Positions 46,647-56,940 of a stretch of DNA of 64,000 bases are shown here, piece by piece. The position numbers were made by a program, and so were the translations under genes. This stretch comes from Salinimonas marina (GTDB taxonomy: Bacteria; Pseudomonadota; Gammaproteobacteria; Enterobacterales; Alteromonadaceae). Every line of letters begins with the position of its first letter. Position 1 is the first letter of the stretch. The notes beneath the pieces are model-generated. The model saw only the letters and a program-made list of their open reading frames with translations, ran no database searches and was not told the origin of the DNA. The stretch covers positions 1,300,501-1,364,500 of the forward strand of contig NZ_CP064795.1 of assembly GCF_015644725.1 (NCBI RefSeq). Reading direction: 5' to 3'.

Positions 46647-47701
46647 GGGCGTTTAGTGGCTTCCGTGACAGGTGATTGAGAGTCCGTATAAGGCGGAATG
46701 CCGCCCTCTGGGGTTAGTTGTGTTTTCCAGCGCTGGGTCGCTACGTGTTTTTTTACCAGCTCAAAACATTCATCAATAACCTGCATTACTTCCTGATCCA
46801 GATCATCATGATGATTGGTGTAACCTTTAATATGACTATCGATAAACTGATTTATCCGGCGTTCGTCCATATCCGCGAGCAGATGCACCACCGAAGAAGT
46901 GACGATATCGGTCACAGTTTGCTCCAGGGTACTTTCTATGGTTTTACCCACTACGGGTAAAAACTGCAGATTGGCCATTTGCGGATTGTTTTTCACCGCT
47001 TTCGCGACACTTTGCTGTACATGCTGACGAATCACCGAGTCCTTGTCCTGGCCTGCCAGGGTATTGCCCATATGCTGCATAACACCGGCCAGCCACCGTG
47101 CAATCACTGGCTGGCGCGGAGTCAGCACCTGTTGACTGATCTCATCTACCAGTGGCGCGCCCTGACGAATATCCTTTTGCATATCACCGAGCACTTTAAT
47201 CACAATACGATCGCTGAGCTCTTCCATAAAGACATTATAGTAAAATGAGAAAAAGCGATACACACGGGTATGGTTTAGGCTGATAATCTGCTTTTTCTGA
47301 AGCCGGTGCAAAATGGAAAATATCCGTAAAAACCGGAACAGCCGGGTAGCGGGCAGTGGAATAAGACCGATAATATCGTACCAGTGTAAAAACGGGAAAA
47401 AATACCATCGGGGATGTTCTTTTTCTGCCACCGACACCGACCAGCGAAAACAGAACTCTATAAAAAAGATGGCAATGAACACCAAATCAATAAGCAAAAA
47501 GTTTTTGTGAATGGGCATGTAGGCGCTGTAAAAACCCGGTAGGTGTTCTAACAGCAAGCGCTGCATTGCCAGGGTAGCGTACAGCGCATCAAAGATAAGC
47601 CAGGAAAGATTCACCAGCAATAATGCCAGCATTAACAAATCGAGCATCAACCAGGGCGTTTCGTTACTTTGGCGAAGTTTGTCCCGGTTAATCCTCAACA
47701 T
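46643..47701 (-). CDS. Membrane protein with a voltage-sensor-like domain and no pore
   Basis: 352 residues. Segments near residues 18-42 and 68-90 resemble S1 and S2 (LLIDLVFIAIFFIEFCFRW has the Glu/Phe pattern), then FLHWYDIIGLIPLPATR resembles S3, and RLFRFLRIFSILHRLQ is an S4-like basic helix with Arg every third or fourth residue. No K+ selectivity filter or pore helix follows; a 200-residue helical soluble tail does. It lies seven bases after mltD and is coupled to the methyltransferase-like gene. Function unknown; ion-channel-like by inference. Confidence 0.65.
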   Translation of the reverse strand: MLRINRDKLRQSNETPWLMLDLLMLALLLVNLSWLIFDALYATLAMQRLLLEHLPGFYSAYMPIHKNFLLIDLVFIAIFFIEFCFRWSVSVAEKEHPRWYFFPFLHWYDIIGLIPLPATRLFRFLRIFSILHRLQKKQIISLNHTRVYRFFSFYYNVFMEELSDRIVIKVLGDMQKDIRQGAPLVDEISQQVLTPRQPVIARWLAGVMQHMGNTLAGQDKDSVIRQHVQQSVAKAVKNNPQMANLQFLPVVGKTIESTLEQTVTDIVTSSVVHLLADMDERRINQFIDSHIKGYTNHHDDLDQEVMQVIDECFELVKKHVATQRWKTQLTPEGGIPPYTDSQSPVTEATKRP

Positions 47702-47707
47702 ATTTAT

Positions 47708-49410
47708 TTATCCTATATTTTTTAGCCGGGTCACATCGACAAATAATTTCAGCTTCTGTCCCGGTTGCAGAAAGCGTTGCTTCTGGATCTCGTTCCACTT
47801 TTTAATGTCATTTACTTTAACATTGAACTTACTGGCAATACGGGATAATGAGTCGCCCCGTTTAACGGTGTAGGTCAATGTTTTAATGATGGCATCTTTA
47901 TGTTGGGAACTGCTGACTTTGTTGGACCAGATCACCAGCTCTTTACCCGGCAACAATGGATCGTTGGGGCCATACCATTCCATTTGGCCAGTTCCCGGGT
48001 CGATACCTTATATTTACGGCTCAAATCCCAAAAAGTGTCGCCAGAGACCACAGTGTGTCTTAGTTTATGATCGGCCCGCTCTATATTTTGCAACGAGGCC
48101 AGGCGTTGATCCTGCGACAATGAATACGCATTTAATTCTTTTAATGCCACCGGCACCATAATGGCCTGACCAATACGAATCATATTGGTATCCAGATTGT
48201 TGACCTGCTTTATGATAGCGGCGGTGGTGTGGTATTTTTTTGCCAGTCGCAGCAGGCTGTCACCCGGACGTACTTTGTGCCGTACCCAATTCAGACGTTC
48301 CTGGCGATCGATACTGGCCAGTTCAGTGGTAAAAGCATCAGCCTTTTCAATCGGCAGAATCAAATGATGGGGACCTTCAGGATCGGTTGCCCAACGGTTG
48401 AAACCCGGATTAAGGGCCTGTAAATCATCTAATTCCATACCCGCCAGATCGGCAGCAAACGCCAAATCTACCTGAGAGCCGATGTCCACCACTTCTATTA
48501 CCGGGACATTATCAATGGTCGGCCAGGCGAAATCATAGGTTTGCTTGTTACGTAAAATATCGGCCAGCGCCAGCAATTTGGGTACATACGCACGGGTTTC
48601 GCGAGGCAGGTCCAGCGCCCAGAAATCGGTAGGCTTACCCTTTTTTTTGTTTTTTCGGATGGCTCTGCGGACCCGGCCTTCGCCACTGTTATATGCAGCC
48701 AGGGCATGTAGCCAGTTGCCATCAAAATATTTATTCAGGTAGGTGAGATAATCAAGGGCGCCCTGAGTGGAGGCTTTGACATCACGCCGGCCGTCGTACC
48801 ACCACGACTGGTGAATACCGAAACGCTTGGCGGTACCGGGGATAAACTGCCACATGCCGGCAGCACGGCCATGAGAGTAGGCAAACGGGTCAAAGGCACT
48901 TTCTACAATGGGTAACAGCGCCAGTTCCAGCGGCATATTATGCTGTTCGATTTGCTCGGTAATATAAAACAAAAAAGGGCGGGCGCGTTCCACGACCCGT
49001 GCCATATATTCAGGATGTTTAAGATACCAGTTACGCTGTACCGTTACCCGCCGGTCGTTGGGGATCTCAAAACGAAGCTGGTTACCGATACGATCCCATA
49101 CATCGGTAATCTCAACCGGGGCGGGCTCCTCGGCTTCGGGCTCATCGGTTTTTAACTCAACATCCATATCTTCAATAGGATGAATAACATCGATAACACC
49201 GGCTTTAGCAACCTGGCAATCCTGTTGACCCTCTACCGGCACATTACCCACTTCACAACTATCGTCTGTGACCGGAGTACCGGCAGAAGCCGCTGGCACA
49301 GTCTGCTTCGATGCTGCCGCATCCGCCTGCTGCTCAGAGGTGGATGACTGACATCCGCTTAAAAAAACAGCCAGGGCAATGGAGGAAAAAGCAAACCACT
49401 GTCGACGCAT
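47708..49410 (-). pseudogene. mltD: Membrane-bound lytic murein transglycosylase D, one frame break as read
   Basis: Joined frames give about 567 residues. A lipobox (FLSGCQSS, Cys near residue 20) is followed by the transglycosylase SLT domain with the catalytic Glu in LLPIVESAFDPFAYSHGRAAGMW, and then three LysM repeats (VRPGDSLLRLAKKYHT; VVSGDTFWDLSRKYKV; VKRGDSLSRIASKFNV). The frame breaks in the GGGG run at 47966-47969 (plus strand); one more base restores WNGMAPNDPLLPGKELVIW and the third LysM. MltD cleaves peptidoglycan glycan strands. It lies downstream of gloB, as in E. coli. Probably a sequencing artefact. Confidence 0.88.
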
Positions 49411-49495
49411 AAAAACCGAACCTTCTATTAATACAAACTAAGCTTACAGGATGATCCTGAACGCCATATTGTAATGCGAAGCACGGTAAATTGCA

Positions 49496-50292
49496 TTAAA
49501 ACCCATCTTTCCATTGCCGAACAGCGGCAAATACGGCCACTTCATCGGTAAGTGACTCATCACTTTTTTTGGCCACAGCCTGCTGCACAGCGGACTTATT
49601 GGTGCGTAAAAACGGGTTTATGGCCAGCTGTTTTTCCAGCACCGTAGGCACCGTCGGCGTATCTTGCTGACGCAACCGCTCCACCTCCTGTTGGTAATCT
49701 GCCAGTTCGCTATTGGCAGGCTCCACGGCCATGGCAAATGTCAGGTTAGCGGCGGTGTATTCATGGGCGCAATACACCAGCGTATCAGCAGGCAGTTGGG
49801 TAAGTTTGTTCAGTGAGTGCAGCATTTGCGCCGGGGAGCCTTCAAACAGTCGACCACAGCCGCCATTGAATAATGTATCACCACAAAACAGCACCCCGTG
49901 GCCGTTAAAGGCAATATGATCCAGCGTATGGCCAGGGACTTCAGTCACCGCAAACGACAGTTGCAAATTCTCCAGCGTGAAGGTATCGGACTGACTGACC
50001 GAGCGGGTAATACCACGAATATGACCGCCCGGGGGCCTATCACAGGAATGTCCGGCGCCATGGAAACGAGTTTGGCGATACCACCAGTGTGGTCGTGGTG
50101 ATGATGAGTAATCAAAATTCCGGTCAGCGTCAGACTTTGTTCTTTCAAAAAGTCGAGTACCGGATCGGCCTCGCCCGGATCAACAATAATCGCTTCATCC
50201 TGGTTGTGAATACACCAGATGTAGTTGTCAGTAAATGCCCGTATGGGGGAGATTTTGATGCCATCGGGCAGGGCGTCTTTCGCATGGGACAT
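49496..50292 (-). pseudogene. gloB: Hydroxyacylglutathione hydrolase (glyoxalase II), one frame break as read
   Basis: Joined frames give about 265 residues. The metal motif ITHHHHDHTGGI, then VPGHTLDHIAF, LFCGDTLFNGGCGRLFEG and VYCAHEYTAANLTFA are the glyoxalase II metallo-beta-lactamase-fold signature. The C-terminal HAGH domain (LEKQLAINPFLRT) is present. The frame breaks in GGGGG at 50031-50035 (plus strand); one extra base restores VIGPPGGHIRGITRSV. The enzyme hydrolyses S-lactoylglutathione to lactate in methylglyoxal detoxification. Divergent from yafS, as in E. coli. Confidence 0.88.
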
Positions 50293-50370
50293 GGCGTACC
50301 TGCTTGTGAAATGGTTGAATTAGGATACTATAGAAACTTGATAAGCCCACTGCAACCAGATAGATCAGAT

Positions 50371-51138
50371 GTGTCTACTATGAGATCGGCGCTGCGCAAA
50401 AAAGTACCACGCTATCCTACCGACTGGTCGGAGTTTACCGGCGGCGCTGCCATCAAACGGGCGGTCGCGACGGTCAGTGATGAATTAAGCCAGCGCATTT
50501 TTGGTTATCATCTGGTGAAGCTGGGTAACCTCAGCAGTCAGATTGAGCTGACCCGCTGTGCGGTAAACCATCAGTTTGGTCAGACCCCGGGGCTCAGTCC
50601 GTTTGGAAGCGTAGTGGCCGAGGCCTCAGAATTACCGTATGTGGAAAACAGCATTGATGGTTTTTTGCTGGCCAATGAGCTGGACTTTGCTCAGGACCCC
50701 CACCAGATTTTACGAGAAGTAGACCGCTGTATGACCCCTAGCGGGCACATAATTTTAAGCGGTTTTAACCCCTACAGTCTGACCGGGCTGGGGCGGTATT
50801 TGCCGATTAAGCGCGATAATGTTTTGCACGAAGCAGGCTGTTATTCTGCGCATCGGGTAAAGGACTGGCTGGGGCTGCTGGGCTATGACATTATCGAGCA
50901 ACGAAACATTTTATTTTCAATGCTGTTTTTTAATCAGCGTAAACGGCTGCCGACTCGTTGGCATCATCAGTTAAGCCGGTATTTGCCGTGGTGTTCGTCG
51001 GTCTACGTGATTCTGGCCCGTAAACGGGTATGGCCGATGACAACGGTACGTCCCAGATGGAAACTCAATCCACGTTTTTCGACGGTGGGGGCCGGTTTAT
51101 CGGCGTCGGTTAGCCATTCTGAAACCCCTGCCCAATAA
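50371..51138 (+). CDS. yafS: SAM-dependent methyltransferase of the YafS type
   Basis: About 255 residues from GTG 50371; ATG 50380 is as likely, and the frame is open back to 50089 across gloB. The N-terminus SDELSQRIFGYHLVKLGNL is typical of YafS. A methyltransferase_11-like core follows (NSIDGFLLANELDFAQDPHQILREVDRCMTPSGHIILSGFNPYS), but the N-terminal SAM-binding Gly loop is weak. Substrate unknown. Divergence from gloB matches enterobacterial gene order. A terminator shared with metG follows. Confidence 0.8.
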   Translation: MSTMRSALRKKVPRYPTDWSEFTGGAAIKRAVATVSDELSQRIFGYHLVKLGNLSSQIELTRCAVNHQFGQTPGLSPFGSVVAEASELPYVENSIDGFLLANELDFAQDPHQILREVDRCMTPSGHIILSGFNPYSLTGLGRYLPIKRDNVLHEAGCYSAHRVKDWLGLLGYDIIEQRNILFSMLFFNQRKRLPTRWHHQLSRYLPWCSSVYVILARKRVWPMTTVRPRWKLNPRFSTVGAGLSASVSHSETPAQ

Positions 51139-51167
51139 AAAAGGCAGCGTCAAAGCTGCCTTTTTTG
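51135..51167. terminator. Bidirectional terminator between yafS and metG
   Basis: AAAAAAGGCAGC-gtcaaa-GCTGCCTTTTTT is a near-perfect hairpin with A on one side and T on the other, suited to both convergent genes. Confidence 0.88.
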
Positions 51168-51204
51168 TCTCTCGCTTTTACCAGCAATGCGCAGGTTGCG
51201 CGAT

Positions 51205-53268
51205 CTATTTCACCCGCATTCCGGGTTTGGCGCCTTCATGAGGCTCCATAATGTACAGGTCTTTGCCACCCGGGCCGGCGGCCAGCACCATGCCTTCAGA
51301 CATGCCAAAACGCATCTTGCGCGGTGCCAGATTGGCCACCATCAAAGTGTGCTTGCCAATTAAGTTTTGTGGATCGTAGGCCGATTTAATGCCGGCAAAT
51401 ACCTGACGCTTTTCTTCGCCCAGATCAAGTTCCAGTCGCAGCAACTTATCTGCGCCTTCAACATGCTCGGCATTGGCAATAAGGGCAACCCGAAGGTCAA
51501 CCTTTGCAAACTCATCAAAACTGATGGTTTCACTTACCGGATCTTTGGCCAGTTCGCTGTCAGGGTCAGCTGCCGGTGCGGCCGCTTCCAGACTTTCTTT
51601 TGAGGCATCTACCATAGCGTCGATTTTCTCCATTTCAACCCGCTGCATCATCGGTTTGAATTTATTGATGGCATGGCCGGTCAGTACCTGTTGGGTACTT
51701 TCCCAGTTCAAAGTGTCGTTCAAGAAGGCTTCGGATTTTTCTGCCAGTACCGGCAATACCGGTTTCAGGTAGGTCACCAGAATGCGGAACATATTGATAC
51801 CCAGTGAGCATACATCATGGGTAAACTGTTGTTTACCGTCTTCTTTGATGGTCACCCAGGGCGCATTGGCATCAATAAACTGGTTGGCTTTGTCAGCCAG
51901 TGCCATGATTTCACGGATGGCCTGATGATATTTACGCTTTTCATACAGTTGCGCGATGCTATCGGCGGCATTATGGAACTCGTCCAGTAAGCTTTGATCG
52001 ATTACGGTGTCGGATAATTTGCCATCAAAACGCTTAGTGATAAAGCTGGCACAACGGCTGGCAATATTGACCACCTTGCCAACCAGATCAGAATTCACTT
52101 TATGGGCAAAGTCCTGAAAGTTCAGGTCGATGTCGGCCACATTGTCGCCTAGTTTGGCAGCAAAGTAGTAGCGCAGATATTCCGGGTTCAGATGGTCAAG
52201 ATAGGTACGGCCTTTAATAAAGGTGCCCCGTGACTTAGACATCTTTTTGCCATTAACGGTCACAAAACCATGAATATTCACGCCGGTAGGCTTACGATAG
52301 CCTGCGCCTTCAAGCATGGCTGGCCAGAACAGACAATGGAAATAAGTGATGTCTTTACCAATAAAGTGATACAGCTCGGCATCCGAACCGGCTTTCCAGA
52401 AATCATCAAATTCCAGATTGTTTTGATCGCAATAATTTTTAAAGCTGGCCATGTAGCCCACCGGGGCATCGACCCAAACATAGAAAAACTTGTTCGGTGC
52501 GCCTGGAATTTCAAACCCGAAGTAGGGGGCGTCACGGCTAATGTCCCATTGCTGCAAACCTTCTTCAAACCATTCCTGCAGTTTGTTGGCCATTTCATCC
52601 TGGATGGCACCGGAGCGGATCCAGCCCTTTAGCATCTCTTCAAACTTAGGTAGATCGAAGAAAAAGTGCTCGGATTCCTTTAATACCGGGGTCGCACCTG
52701 AAACTACACTACGGGGATTTTTCACTTCTACCGGGCTGTAGGTCGCGCCACACACATCGCAGCTGTCGCCGTTTTGATCTTCGGCGCCGCAGCTGGGGCA
52801 GGTGCCTTTAACAAACCGGTCGGGCAAAAACATTTCTTTTTGCGGGTCGTACAACTGGTTGATCGTACGCTTGGAGATATACCCGGCGTTATCAAGGCGG
52901 GTGTAAATCTCTTCGCACAATGCCTTGTTTTCAGGCGAGTGAGTCACATAATAGTTGTCATAGTTAACATAAAAGTCTTGCAGATCCTGATGATGCTCGG
53001 CGCGGGTTTTAGCGACCATTTCTTCAGGTGTGATACCCTGTTCCTGTGCTTTTAGCATCACCGGGGTGCCATGTGCATCATCAGCACACACGCTGTAGCA
53101 TTCGTGACCACGAAGACGCTGAAACCGGGTCCAGATGTCGGTCTGGATATGTTCCAGCAAGTGACCCAAATGAATAGACCCGTTGGCATAGGGCAGAGCA
53201 CTGGTAACCAGTATACGGCGGGCGTCCGCAGTGGCTGGTGCAGCAGAAGACGAGGTGTTTTCTGACAT
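51205..53268 (-). CDS. metG: Methionyl-tRNA synthetase
   Basis: 687 residues from the ATG at 53268 (the frame reaches 53289, less family-like). The HIGH-type motif is in [17 protein letters not shown], the four-Cys zinc knuckle in [18 protein letters not shown], and the KMSKS motif in [13 protein letters not shown]. The C-terminal tRNA-binding (EMAP/OB-fold) domain begins near residue 585 ([16 protein letters not shown]) and is the dimerising type. It charges initiator and elongator tRNA-Met. Divergent from mrp. Confidence 0.97.
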   Translation of the reverse strand: MSENTSSSAAPATADARRILVTSALPYANGSIHLGHLLEHIQTDIWTRFQRLRGHECYSVCADDAHGTPVMLKAQEQGITPEEMVAKTRAEHHQDLQDFYVNYDNYYVTHSPENKALCEEIYTRLDNAGYISKRTINQLYDPQKEMFLPDRFVKGTCPSCGAEDQNGDSCDVCGATYSPVEVKNPRSVVSGATPVLKESEHFFFDLPKFEEMLKGWIRSGAIQDEMANKLQEWFEEGLQQWDISRDAPYFGFEIPGAPNKFFYVWVDAPVGYMASFKNYCDQNNLEFDDFWKAGSDAELYHFIGKDITYFHCLFWPAMLEGAGYRKPTGVNIHGFVTVNGKKMSKSRGTFIKGRTYLDHLNPEYLRYYFAAKLGDNVADIDLNFQDFAHKVNSDLVGKVVNIASRCASFITKRFDGKLSDTVIDQSLLDEFHNAADSIAQLYEKRKYHQAIREIMALADKANQFIDANAPWVTIKEDGKQQFTHDVCSLGINMFRILVTYLKPVLPVLAEKSEAFLNDTLNWESTQQVLTGHAINKFKPMMQRVEMEKIDAMVDASKESLEAAAPAADPDSELAKDPVSETISFDEFAKVDLRVALIANAEHVEGADKLLRLELDLGEEKRQVFAGIKSAYDPQNLIGKHTLMVANLAPRKMRFGMSEGMVLAAGPGGKDLYIMEPHEGAKPGMRVK

Positions 53269-53376
53269 AATGACTTTTACTGTTCTCAAGCGTTACAAAA
53301 TGGCTGCAAATACTAGCTGATATTGGTCAATTTTGCATTACGTAATTACATCGAACCCATACATCAAAGGCTGCCT

Positions 53377-54465
53377 ATGTTTTTTAACCGCAAAAGCAAC
53401 AAACTTCATCATAGCGCGGCAAGCGCTCTGGCGCATTATTTCAGCATTACCGAAGACACCACCCAACCCTGGGTGCAGGTTCACGACGCCGAGATCACGA
53501 TTACACTGCCATTTTGTGTGATGTCGCAACATACTGCCCTAACCGGTTACCTTCAGGATGAATTGCAGCATCAGGGCCTGACCGCCTCACAGATAACGCT
53601 GAACACCCAAGTACATAGTGCCAAAACCACCCTGGCGCCGGTAAAAAATATAAAAAATATTGTGGCCGTGGCCTCGGGCAAAGGCGGCGTGGGCAAGTCC
53701 ACGACGGCAGTGAATCTGGCGTACGCACTGATGCAGGAAGGGGCCAAAGTCGGGATATTGGATGCGGATATCTACGGCCCGTCTGTTCCGATGATGCTGG
53801 GTAATCCTGAGGCACGACCACAAAGTCAGGATGAAAAACATATGGAACCGCCCCAGGCGTGGGGGCTGGTGGCCAATTCTATCGGTTATCTGGTACCGGC
53901 TGAAGATGCAGCGGTCTGGCGTGGGCCCATGGCAAGTCGCGCCCTCAAGCAAATACTGGATGAAACCTTATGGCCGGTGCTGGATTATCTGATTGTGGAT
54001 ATGCCGCCGGGCACCGGCGACATTCAGCTAACCATGGCCCAACAGGTGCCGGTCACCGGCGCGGTCATTGTCACCACGCCTCAGGATATGGCACTGGCTG
54101 ATGCGCAAAAAGGTATCACCATGTTTAATAAAGTGGAGGTGCCGGTGTTAGGCCTTATTGAAAACATGAGTTACTACCAGTGTACGCAGTGCGGGCATAT
54201 CGATCCGATATTTGCTGAGCACGGCGGCGAATCTCTGGCCGAAAAATACCAACTGCCGTTACTGGGGCAACTTCCGCTAAATACCCGGTTGCGTGAGCAC
54301 AGTGATGCCGGCACACCATTAGTAGTAACTGAGCCCGATGATGCGATGACGCAAACCTATCGGGAGATAGCCCGGGCGCTGTCGATAAATCTGGCTTTGA
54401 GCGTGCCCGCTGCCGATGCCAGCGATCACATTAAAGGCGACCCGATTGGTTTTAAGTCGGTCTAG
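53377..54465 (+). CDS. apbC: Iron-sulfur cluster carrier protein Mrp/ApbC
   Basis: 362 residues from ATG 53377 (AAGG upstream; a TTG at 53323 is less likely). The deviant Walker A motif VASGKGGVGKSTTAVNLAYAL is near residue 97, followed by DADIYGPSVP, YLIVDMPPGTGD and the CxxC cluster-binding motif YYQCTQCGH. It is a P-loop ATPase that carries Fe-S clusters to target proteins. The order metG/apbC/dcd is conserved in related genera; here about 710 bp with two small genes separate it from dcd. Confidence 0.95.
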   Translation: MFFNRKSNKLHHSAASALAHYFSITEDTTQPWVQVHDAEITITLPFCVMSQHTALTGYLQDELQHQGLTASQITLNTQVHSAKTTLAPVKNIKNIVAVASGKGGVGKSTTAVNLAYALMQEGAKVGILDADIYGPSVPMMLGNPEARPQSQDEKHMEPPQAWGLVANSIGYLVPAEDAAVWRGPMASRALKQILDETLWPVLDYLIVDMPPGTGDIQLTMAQQVPVTGAVIVTTPQDMALADAQKGITMFNKVEVPVLGLIENMSYYQCTQCGHIDPIFAEHGGESLAEKYQLPLLGQLPLNTRLREHSDAGTPLVVTEPDDAMTQTYREIARALSINLALSVPAADASDHIKGDPIGFKSV

Positions 54466-54610
54466 GTGGGCCTGTATTGACCATGGCGGTTTACCCAGAT
54501 AAAAAGTTTGCCAAAACTGTCCGAAAGTGCGGCGACAAGCTTGTGGCAAGCTGCAATGGTAACAAAGTTCCAGATTCATCTATTAACACATTCAAAGAGG
54601 GAAACTTTAT

Positions 54611-54784
54611 ATGCAGCAATTAATAGAGGCAGAGGTTAACCATGGCAATGGGGGCCGGTTGGATTGGGACAGTGGTGGGTTAGCCGTCATCGGACTCGGT
54701 TTTGCAGGCGGACCTGCAACCGCATTGTTCGGTCTCGCAGTTGGGGGTTCTATGCTGGCTATTGGCTACTACGCCCATCCCTAA
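54611..54784 (+). CDS. Candidate double-glycine bacteriocin/microcin precursor, 57 residues
   Basis: The ATG at 54611 has a ribosome site (AAAGAGGG) ten bases upstream. The product starts MQQLIEAEVNHGNGG, a 15-residue leader resembling class II double-glycine leaders (hydrophobic and acidic positions, then GG). A 42-residue core follows that is rich in Gly and Ala with GxxxG-like spacing (GGLAVIGLGFAGG, LFGLAVGGSMLAIG) and no Cys. This composition is typical of membrane-active class II bacteriocins and microcins. No peptidase-ABC exporter is in the window, so export would rely on a transporter elsewhere. A chance small hydrophobic protein is the alternative. Confidence 0.5.
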   Translation: MQQLIEAEVNHGNGGRLDWDSGGLAVIGLGFAGGPATALFGLAVGGSMLAIGYYAHP

Positions 54785-54894
54785 AAAGGCACCAGTCGCG
54801 GGCAGATAAGCCGGCAGCATTTTTTTAAATTAAAATGTAATGACCGCGAGGTTCAGGGCAGGCACCGACTATGACATGAATCGATATCTTCAGA

Positions 54895-55104
54895 GTGGGC
54901 TATATCCTGTTTATACTTTTAGTGGTTGTGGTATTTGCCGGGGGCAATGATAAGAGCCTGTATGCCACTTATCTTATCTTCGGAGCGCTGTCTTTGTTTA
55001 GTGTTCTATTGCATGCCATTATCCACAAACTGGATGCTCTGCATACAAAACTAGAGGCTTTGGCCGAAGATTCCAAACAAGGCATATCCGGTGATGCTAT
55101 ATAA
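54895..55104 (+). CDS. Small two-segment membrane protein, possible immunity protein
   Basis: 69 residues from a GTG at 54895; an upstream ATG in the same frame (54871) is followed by a stop. Two hydrophobic segments (ILFILLVVVVFAGG and ATYLIFGALSLFSVLLHAII) precede a charged tail (HKLDALHTKLEALAEDSK). Small membrane proteins of this kind act as immunity proteins for class II bacteriocins, and it follows the candidate precursor by 110 bp on the same strand. No sequence family was recognised, so this role is only inferred from context. Confidence 0.45.
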   Translation: MGYILFILLVVVVFAGGNDKSLYATYLIFGALSLFSVLLHAIIHKLDALHTKLEALAEDSKQGISGDAI

Positions 55105-55178
55105 GCGCGAAGACCGGTTGTGCAGGGCGCAGCTAGCAAGCATAATAGCGACCATTTTATACTCGTCAGGACCTAAAA

Positions 55179-55778
55179 ATGCGTTTGTGCGATCGTGATA
55201 TCTTTGACCACTTGCAATCTGGCAAGATCAGCATCCATCCCATGCCCGACTACGATCAGATCAGTGGTGTGACCGTCGACATTCGACTAGGAAATAAATT
55301 TCGCGTGTTTGAAGAGCACCAGGCACCGTATATTGATCTAAGTGGCCCTAAGGCAGAAGTGCAGGAAGCGCTGAACTCGGTCATGAGTGATGAAATTGTA
55401 TTACCTGAAGATAAAGCATTTTTTCTGCACCCGGGACAGCTGGCGCTGGCAATTACGCACGAGTCGGTAACATTGCCCGACAACATTGTGGGTTGGCTGG
55501 ACGGGCGTTCCTCGCTAGCCCGCCTCGGTTTGATGGTACATGTCACCGCCCACCGTATCGACCCGGGCTGGTCAGGTAATATTGTTCTGGAATTTTTCAA
55601 CAGCGGTAAGTTGCCGCTGGCACTTAAGCCGATGATGAAAATAGGTGCATTGAGCTTTGAATTATTGTCTCAGGCAGCTGAGAAGCCTTATAACGCGAGG
55701 CTGGATGCCAAGTACAAAGGCCAGATGGGGGCCGACGCCAGTCGTATTAGCGCCGATGAAAAGGGCGAAGAGAATTAA
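55179..55778 (+). CDS. dcd: dCTP deaminase
   Basis: 199 residues. The start [21 protein letters not shown], the substrate loop [17 protein letters not shown] (with the RSS motif), [19 protein letters not shown] with the catalytic Glu, and the C-terminal [13 protein letters not shown] identify Dcd. It deaminates dCTP to dUTP, supplying dTMP synthesis. Confidence 0.96.
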   Translation: MRLCDRDIFDHLQSGKISIHPMPDYDQISGVTVDIRLGNKFRVFEEHQAPYIDLSGPKAEVQEALNSVMSDEIVLPEDKAFFLHPGQLALAITHESVTLPDNIVGWLDGRSSLARLGLMVHVTAHRIDPGWSGNIVLEFFNSGKLPLALKPMMKIGALSFELLSQAAEKPYNARLDAKYKGQMGADASRISADEKGEEN

Positions 55779-55874
55779 CTGGTACTGGCAAATAATGTGG
55801 GTGAGGTTATGCCGGTGACATGAAAACATCAGCAGGCTGGCACCCAGACCGGGCGGCCTGCTGAGTCGCGTGTT

Positions 55875-56537
55875 TTACCACAGTTTTCTTCTGGCTAACA
55901 GAACCAGTAAGCCCGCAAACAGGCCAAGTGTTGCCGGTGCCGGTACGTCGGATGGAGGATCAGCCAGAGCCGCGACGCCCAGGGTAAAACCGTGCCAGTT
56001 TTCGCTGGTATGGGTAAAAGAGATACTGGTAAATTCTCCCTGGGCAAAAATTACCCCGTGAAACTCCCCCGCTCCGGTAAACCCATCGCCATCACCATTT
56101 GGCACGGCCGTGCCGCTGCCCCAATAGCCTGGCCCAAAGCTATCGATTTCGATGTCAGTGTCAAATTCGACGACATTACCATTCCAGCTATTCATTGCGA
56201 TGTAGATATCTTCAATCGCTTCACTGAAGGTCAGAGTCACGGTACTTGCGGCATTTAAAGCAATTAGTTCTGAGGGTGTGGGCGCATTATCCACATCGCC
56301 CATGGTGTAGGCTGAGCCGGTCCAGTAATTGATGCCGGTGCCGGTTTGAATAAAGGCGTAAGGGGCGGTGGCGGAAAATTCGACATCAACAGTAGTACCA
56401 TCGACATCTAATTCGCCCATGGCACTAGTGCCAGAATCTGAGCTTATCCAATCTGTCCATGAAATAACCGCGGCGTGGGCTTGCAGGCTGCATACAGTAA
56501 TAAGAGTTGCGAGTAAAAAACGACATTGCATTTTCAT
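55875..56537 (-). CDS. PEP-CTERM sorting-domain protein
   Basis: 220 residues. Signal peptide (MKMQCRFLLATLITVCSLQAHA), a beta-rich acidic body with few charged basic residues, and a C-terminal sorting tag: VPAPATLGLFAGLLVLLARRKL, in which a PEP-like VPAPATL is followed by a hydrophobic helix and Arg-Arg. This tag is recognised by exosortase in exopolysaccharide-producing bacteria. No exosortase gene is in the window. The body function is unknown. A start at 56537 fits the signal peptide. Confidence 0.85.
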   Translation of the reverse strand: MKMQCRFLLATLITVCSLQAHAAVISWTDWISSDSGTSAMGELDVDGTTVDVEFSATAPYAFIQTGTGINYWTGSAYTMGDVDNAPTPSELIALNAASTVTLTFSEAIEDIYIAMNSWNGNVVEFDTDIEIDSFGPGYWGSGTAVPNGDGDGFTGAGEFHGVIFAQGEFTSISFTHTSENWHGFTLGVAALADPPSDVPAPATLGLFAGLLVLLARRKLW

Positions 56538-56863
56538 AATGATCTCCCGATCACAAATAGAAAGCGGCGTGATTTGGCAGTGGCTTTACTGATAAGTATA
56601 GAAGTCGCTGTCAATCTTGATGTATCAAATTACAGGCCAGTTGCAAAACTCATTTAGATTTCAATGTTTTTGGTCGAAGGCTAAATTAATTGAAGCCAAA
56701 GGTGTAAAGAAATCGGACAGTATTTGAGCAGTTAAATGTGAAGAGAAGAGCCTTGGAACATAATGCGGCGAAAAAATCGCCGAACAGACGTCCGGAAACA
56801 AAATAATGGCCTAATCGGATTGCAATAACCGAAAAAATAAGTAGACTTGTCCGCTCTTTCGGT

Positions 56864-56940
56864 CGGTGTGTGGCGCAGCTTGGTAGCGCACTGTCATGGG
56901 GTGTCAGGGGTCGGAGGTTCAAATCCTCTCACACCGACCA
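56864..56940 (+). tRNA. tRNA-Pro, anticodon GGG
   Basis: 77 bases including an encoded CCA end. The acceptor arms CGGTGTG and CACACCG pair perfectly; the D arm (GCGC-agcttggta-GCGC), the anticodon loop atggggt with GGG at 56898-56900, and the T arm (GGAGGTTCAAATCCTCT) are all present. The sequence closely resembles E. coli proL. A plausible promoter (TTGCAA at 56820, TAGACT at 56842) lies just upstream. Confidence 0.95.
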
